This document shows, piece after piece, positions 5,561 through 7,438 of a stretch of 7,438 nucleotides of DNA (the first letter of the stretch is position 1; the number at the start of each line of letters is the position of its first letter). The position numbers were made by a program, and so were the translations under genes. The notes beneath the pieces were generated by a model. It ran no database searches. It was not told the origin of the DNA and saw only the letters and a list, made by a program, of their open reading frames with translations. Origin of the DNA: an uncultured Eubacteriales bacterium (GTDB lineage: Bacteria > Bacillota > Clostridia > Monoglobales > Monoglobaceae); the NCBI GenBank assembly GCA_905201285.1, contig CAJKNM010000078.1, forward strand, positions 1 to 7,438, in the 5' to 3' direction.

Positions 5561-6529
5561 TTAAAGCCGCTGTTTCGCGGTAATCGCCGCCCAATCGTCA
5601 TCGTTTTTGACCTTTGTGATATTAAGACCGTTCTCGGTCAGGGCGGCTTTAACCTCGTCAAGCCTCTCTAAAATTATGCCTGAACAGATAAAGGTTGAGT
5701 CAGGCTTCATAAACTCGCGGACATACGGCGCGATGGCAATGATAACATCCGCAACAATGTTGGCGATAACCAAATCGTGCTTGCCGAGCTTGTCTCTTAA
5801 CTCCTTTTCAGAGGTGATGTCGCCGGTGTAGGTTGTGTAATTCTCGTCGGTCAGCTTATTAAGCTTTAAGTTGCTGTGCGCAACGTCCGTTGCGTTTGAA
5901 TCAATATCAACGGCAACAGCAGAGGAAGCACCGAGCAGAAGCGCCGTGATTGACAGTATTCCCGAGCCGCAGCCGAGGTCGAGAACAGTATCGCCCTTTT
6001 TGAGGTTTTCTTCGATTTCTTCAAGACAGAACCTCGTGCTGGGGTGTGAGCCTGTTCCGAAGCTAAGCCCCGGATTAACCGTGAACACCGTCCTGCCGTC
6101 CGGGTTCTTCGCATCCTCCCATGCGGGGCAAATCAGAATCTTTTCCCCGACCGGGATAGGGTGGAAGTATTGCTTCCAGATTTCGGACCAGTCCTCGTCC
6201 TTAACGTTGTCAGTCGATATTTCAAGGCTTCCGTAGGCATTGTCGGTGTCAAGAGCCTTAAGCTCCCTCATAGATGCCCTGACGGCGTTTAACTGTTCTA
6301 TCCCCGACGCTCCGCAGGAGAGATAGAACGTGATTTGGGTGTCGGCATATTTCAGCTTTTCAAGCTCCTCATCAACATAATCCCAATACTTTCTGTTGTT
6401 TTCGAGAAACTCAATGAAATCGTCTTTATCGGATATTTCAATGCCGCTTATGCCAAGCTCTAAAAGCCTTCCGCTGACCGGGTCAATCCCGTCCGCGGTT
6501 GTTGTTATAGTAGTTTTAATCCAATCCAT
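5561..6529 (-). CDS. prmA: Ribosomal protein L11 methyltransferase
   Basis: This 322-residue SAM-dependent enzyme methylates amino groups of ribosomal protein L11. The N-terminal L11-recognition domain covers about 1-95. It is followed by DEDWSEIWKQYFHP (111-124) and the family block PGLSFGTGSHPSTR (153-166). SAM motif I is VLDLGCGSGIL (182-192), with the acidic ribose-binding end VAVDID (205-210) and the catalytic-pocket segment VIANIVADVI (254-263). The residue before PGLSFGTG is Asn152, where many homologues have Asp. The long linker (about 43-95) is typical of clostridial versions. An AAGGAA ribosome binding site lies about nine bases before ATG, inside a tandemly duplicated segment. The dnaJ-prmA-rsmE order is the standard Firmicutes arrangement, linking chaperone and ribosome-modification genes. 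Confidence 0.95.
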   Translation of the reverse strand: MDWIKTTITTTADGIDPVSGRLLELGISGIEISDKDDFIEFLENNRKYWDYVDEELEKLKYADTQITFYLSCGASGIEQLNAVRASMRELKALDTDNAYGSLEISTDNVKDEDWSEIWKQYFHPIPVGEKILICPAWEDAKNPDGRTVFTVNPGLSFGTGSHPSTRFCLEEIEENLKKGDTVLDLGCGSGILSITALLLGASSAVAVDIDSNATDVAHSNLKLNKLTDENYTTYTGDITSEKELRDKLGKHDLVIANIVADVIIAIAPYVREFMKPDSTFICSGIILERLDEVKAALTENGLNITKVKNDDDWAAITAKQRL

Positions 6530-6530
6530 A

Positions 6531-6576
6531 AAAATTGTTCCTTATAATAATTCAAAATTGTTTCTTATAATAATTC
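6531..6576. repeat. Two tandem 23-bp repeats in the dnaJ-prmA spacer
   Basis: Units 6531-6553 and 6554-6576 match at 22 of 23 positions. A partial third unit (AAAAATTCTTTTG) may begin at 6577. Read in the direction of transcription, each unit carries ATTATTATAAG then (G/A)AACAATTTT. The prmA-proximal copy has AAGGAAC, the working ribosome binding site, and the distal copy has AAGAAAC, a degenerate version. The repeat accounts for most of the 74-bp spacer. Confidence 0.85.
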
Positions 6577-6603
6577 AAAAATTCTTTTGTGTTATTTTTT
6601 CGG

Positions 6604-7438
6604 CTATTTCAAGAGGTCCTTCATCTTATCGAAGAACGACTTGCGTTTCTTGTACTTTCCCGGTTCGACGCTGTTGTCGAAGTTCCTGAGAATCTCTTTC
6701 TGACTCTCGGTCAGACCCTTAGGTATCTCTATCTTAATCGTGACATACTGGTCACCGCGCTGGGTCGAGTTAATCTTTTGTATACCCTTTCCCTTAAGGC
6801 GGAATACCGTGCCGTCTTGTGTTCCCTCGGGAATTGTATAAGAAACCTTTCCGTCAATCGTGGGAACCTGAATCTCTGCGCCGAGCGTCGCCTGAACAAA
6901 CGAGATAGGATATTCGCATAAAATATCATAGCCCTGTCTAACGAACAGCTTATGGCTTCTGACCCGAACATTTAAAATCAGGTCGCCGTTTGCGCCGCCA
7001 TTTGCGCCCGCGTCGCCCTCGCCGCGTACGAATACCTGCTGGCCGTTGTCGATGCCCGCCGGAATTTTAACACGAACCTTCTTGCCGCGGCGGACTGTTC
7101 CCTTGCCGCCGCAATTCTTACATGGGTCTTTGATTATCGTACCCTTACCGCCGCAGCTGTCACAGGTGTGAACGCTCTGGAAGTTCCCGAGCGGCGTCCG
7201 CTGAACGGTTCTGACCTGACCCGTTCCGTGGCAGGTGGGACAGGTGGTGGGTGAGCTTCCCTTCGCCGCACCGCTTCCGTTACATTCCTCACACTTTTCG
7301 AGGTGGTTAATGGTAATCTCGCGTTCCGTTCCGAAGCACGCTTCTTCAAAGCTCATATCTATGTTATAGGCTATATCCCTGCCGCGGCGCGGGGCGTTAG
7401 GATTCTGACGCTGTCCGCCGCCGAAGCCGCCGCCGAAA
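6604..7438 (-). CDS. dnaJ: Chaperone protein DnaJ, C-terminal part (5' end outside window)
   Basis: DnaJ is the Hsp40 co-chaperone that delivers unfolded clients to DnaK and stimulates its ATPase. The visible 277 codons start in the Gly/Phe-rich linker (FGGGFGGGQRQ, codons from 7437) and lack the N-terminal J domain with its HPD motif, which must lie past the window edge. Next is the central zinc-finger region with four CxxCxGxG modules: CEECNGSG, CPTCHGTG, CDSCGGKG and CKNCGGKG. The two C-terminal beta-sandwich client-binding domains follow (VRVKIPAGIDNGQQVFVRGEGDAG, FVQATLGAEIQVPTIDG, GTVFRLKGKGIQ in order, each a family signature). The end is FFDKMKDLLK. The frame stays open upstream of the internal ATG at 7356 to the window edge, so that Met is not the start. 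The gene heads the visible part of the dnaJ-prmA-rsmE transcript. In related Firmicutes hrcA-grpE-dnaK would precede it under CIRCE/HrcA control, but none of that is in view. Confidence 0.96.
   Translation of the reverse strand, partial: FGGGFGGGQRQNPNAPRRGRDIAYNIDMSFEEACFGTEREITINHLEKCEECNGSGAAKGSSPTTCPTCHGTGQVRTVQRTPLGNFQSVHTCDSCGGKGTIIKDPCKNCGGKGTVRRGKKVRVKIPAGIDNGQQVFVRGEGDAGANGGANGDLILNVRVRSHKLFVRQGYDILCEYPISFVQATLGAEIQVPTIDGKVSYTIPEGTQDGTVFRLKGKGIQKINSTQRGDQYVTIKIEIPKGLTESQKEILRNFDNSVEPGKYKKRKSFFDKMKDLLK

Noticed and set aside
5306..5671. 121-codon plus-strand frames opposite rsmE and prmA (also 5871-6236)
   Set aside because: Low-complexity Ser/Arg/Pro-rich translations antisense to well-conserved methyltransferase genes, without initiation signals.
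6604..7356. DnaJ-like protein starting at the internal Met at 7356, lacking a J domain
   Set aside because: The frame continues upstream to the window edge through a Gly/Phe-rich linker typical of full-length DnaJ, so the gene is cut by the window and is not a short form.
7380..7438. GC-rich repetitive tract that could be a separate repeat element
   Set aside because: It is the coding sequence of the DnaJ Gly/Phe linker; the repetition reflects glycine codons.
1..7438. CRISPR arrays, tRNA or rRNA genes, transposases, phage or defence genes
   Set aside because: No spaced repeat array, cloverleaf-like sequence, recombinase motif or defence domain was seen on either strand.

Overview
The window looks like chromosomal DNA of an anaerobic, probably gut-associated member of the Clostridia (Bacillota). 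The evidence is strong AGGAGG-type ribosome binding sites, consensus SigA-like promoters, the Firmicutes gene order dnaJ-prmA-rsmE, a PocR/AraC-type regulator next to a GH42 beta-galactosidase, and moderate GC with AT-rich spacers. The assignment is inferred from gene content alone; no rRNA or tRNA gene is present.

Left part (about 1-3393). A consensus promoter and a good ribosome binding site drive only the first ~88 codons of a membrane-anchored metallophosphoesterase. Its reading frame then runs into the 3' end of an oppositely oriented regulator gene, so this is a gene remnant at what looks like a recombination junction. The regulator is an AraC-family activator with an N-terminal PocR-type cysteine-rich sensor. 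Divergent from it lies an intact 668-residue GH42 beta-galactosidase with both catalytic glutamates and a four-cysteine zinc site. The 185-bp spacer between them holds overlapping back-to-back promoters and, in the galactosidase leader, a strong 12-pair hairpin. Regulator and enzyme read as a self-contained unit for using beta-galactosides. No transporter is in view.

Middle (about 3394-4181). A separately promoted gene encodes a family-6 uracil-DNA glycosylase superfamily enzyme (hypoxanthine/deoxyinosine-DNA glycosylase). A 167-bp stretch with no convincing gene follows. Then comes a perfect 16-bp-stem bidirectional terminator that separates this rightward gene from the leftward operon.

Right part (about 4182-7438, all on the minus strand). 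In transcription order: the C-terminal three quarters of dnaJ (its 5' end lies beyond the window edge), prmA (ribosomal protein L11 methyltransferase), rsmE (16S rRNA m3U1498 methyltransferase) and an unrecognised four-helix membrane protein of 169 residues. This is the distal end of the classical heat-shock/ribosome-modification operon, with the membrane protein as a lineage-specific tail gene. The dnaJ-prmA spacer is built from a 23-bp tandem duplication that also copies the prmA ribosome binding site.

No wholly new system is evident. The most unusual points are the truncated phosphoesterase junction, the compact architecture of the regulator/galactosidase promoter region, and the duplicated translation-initiation region upstream of prmA.
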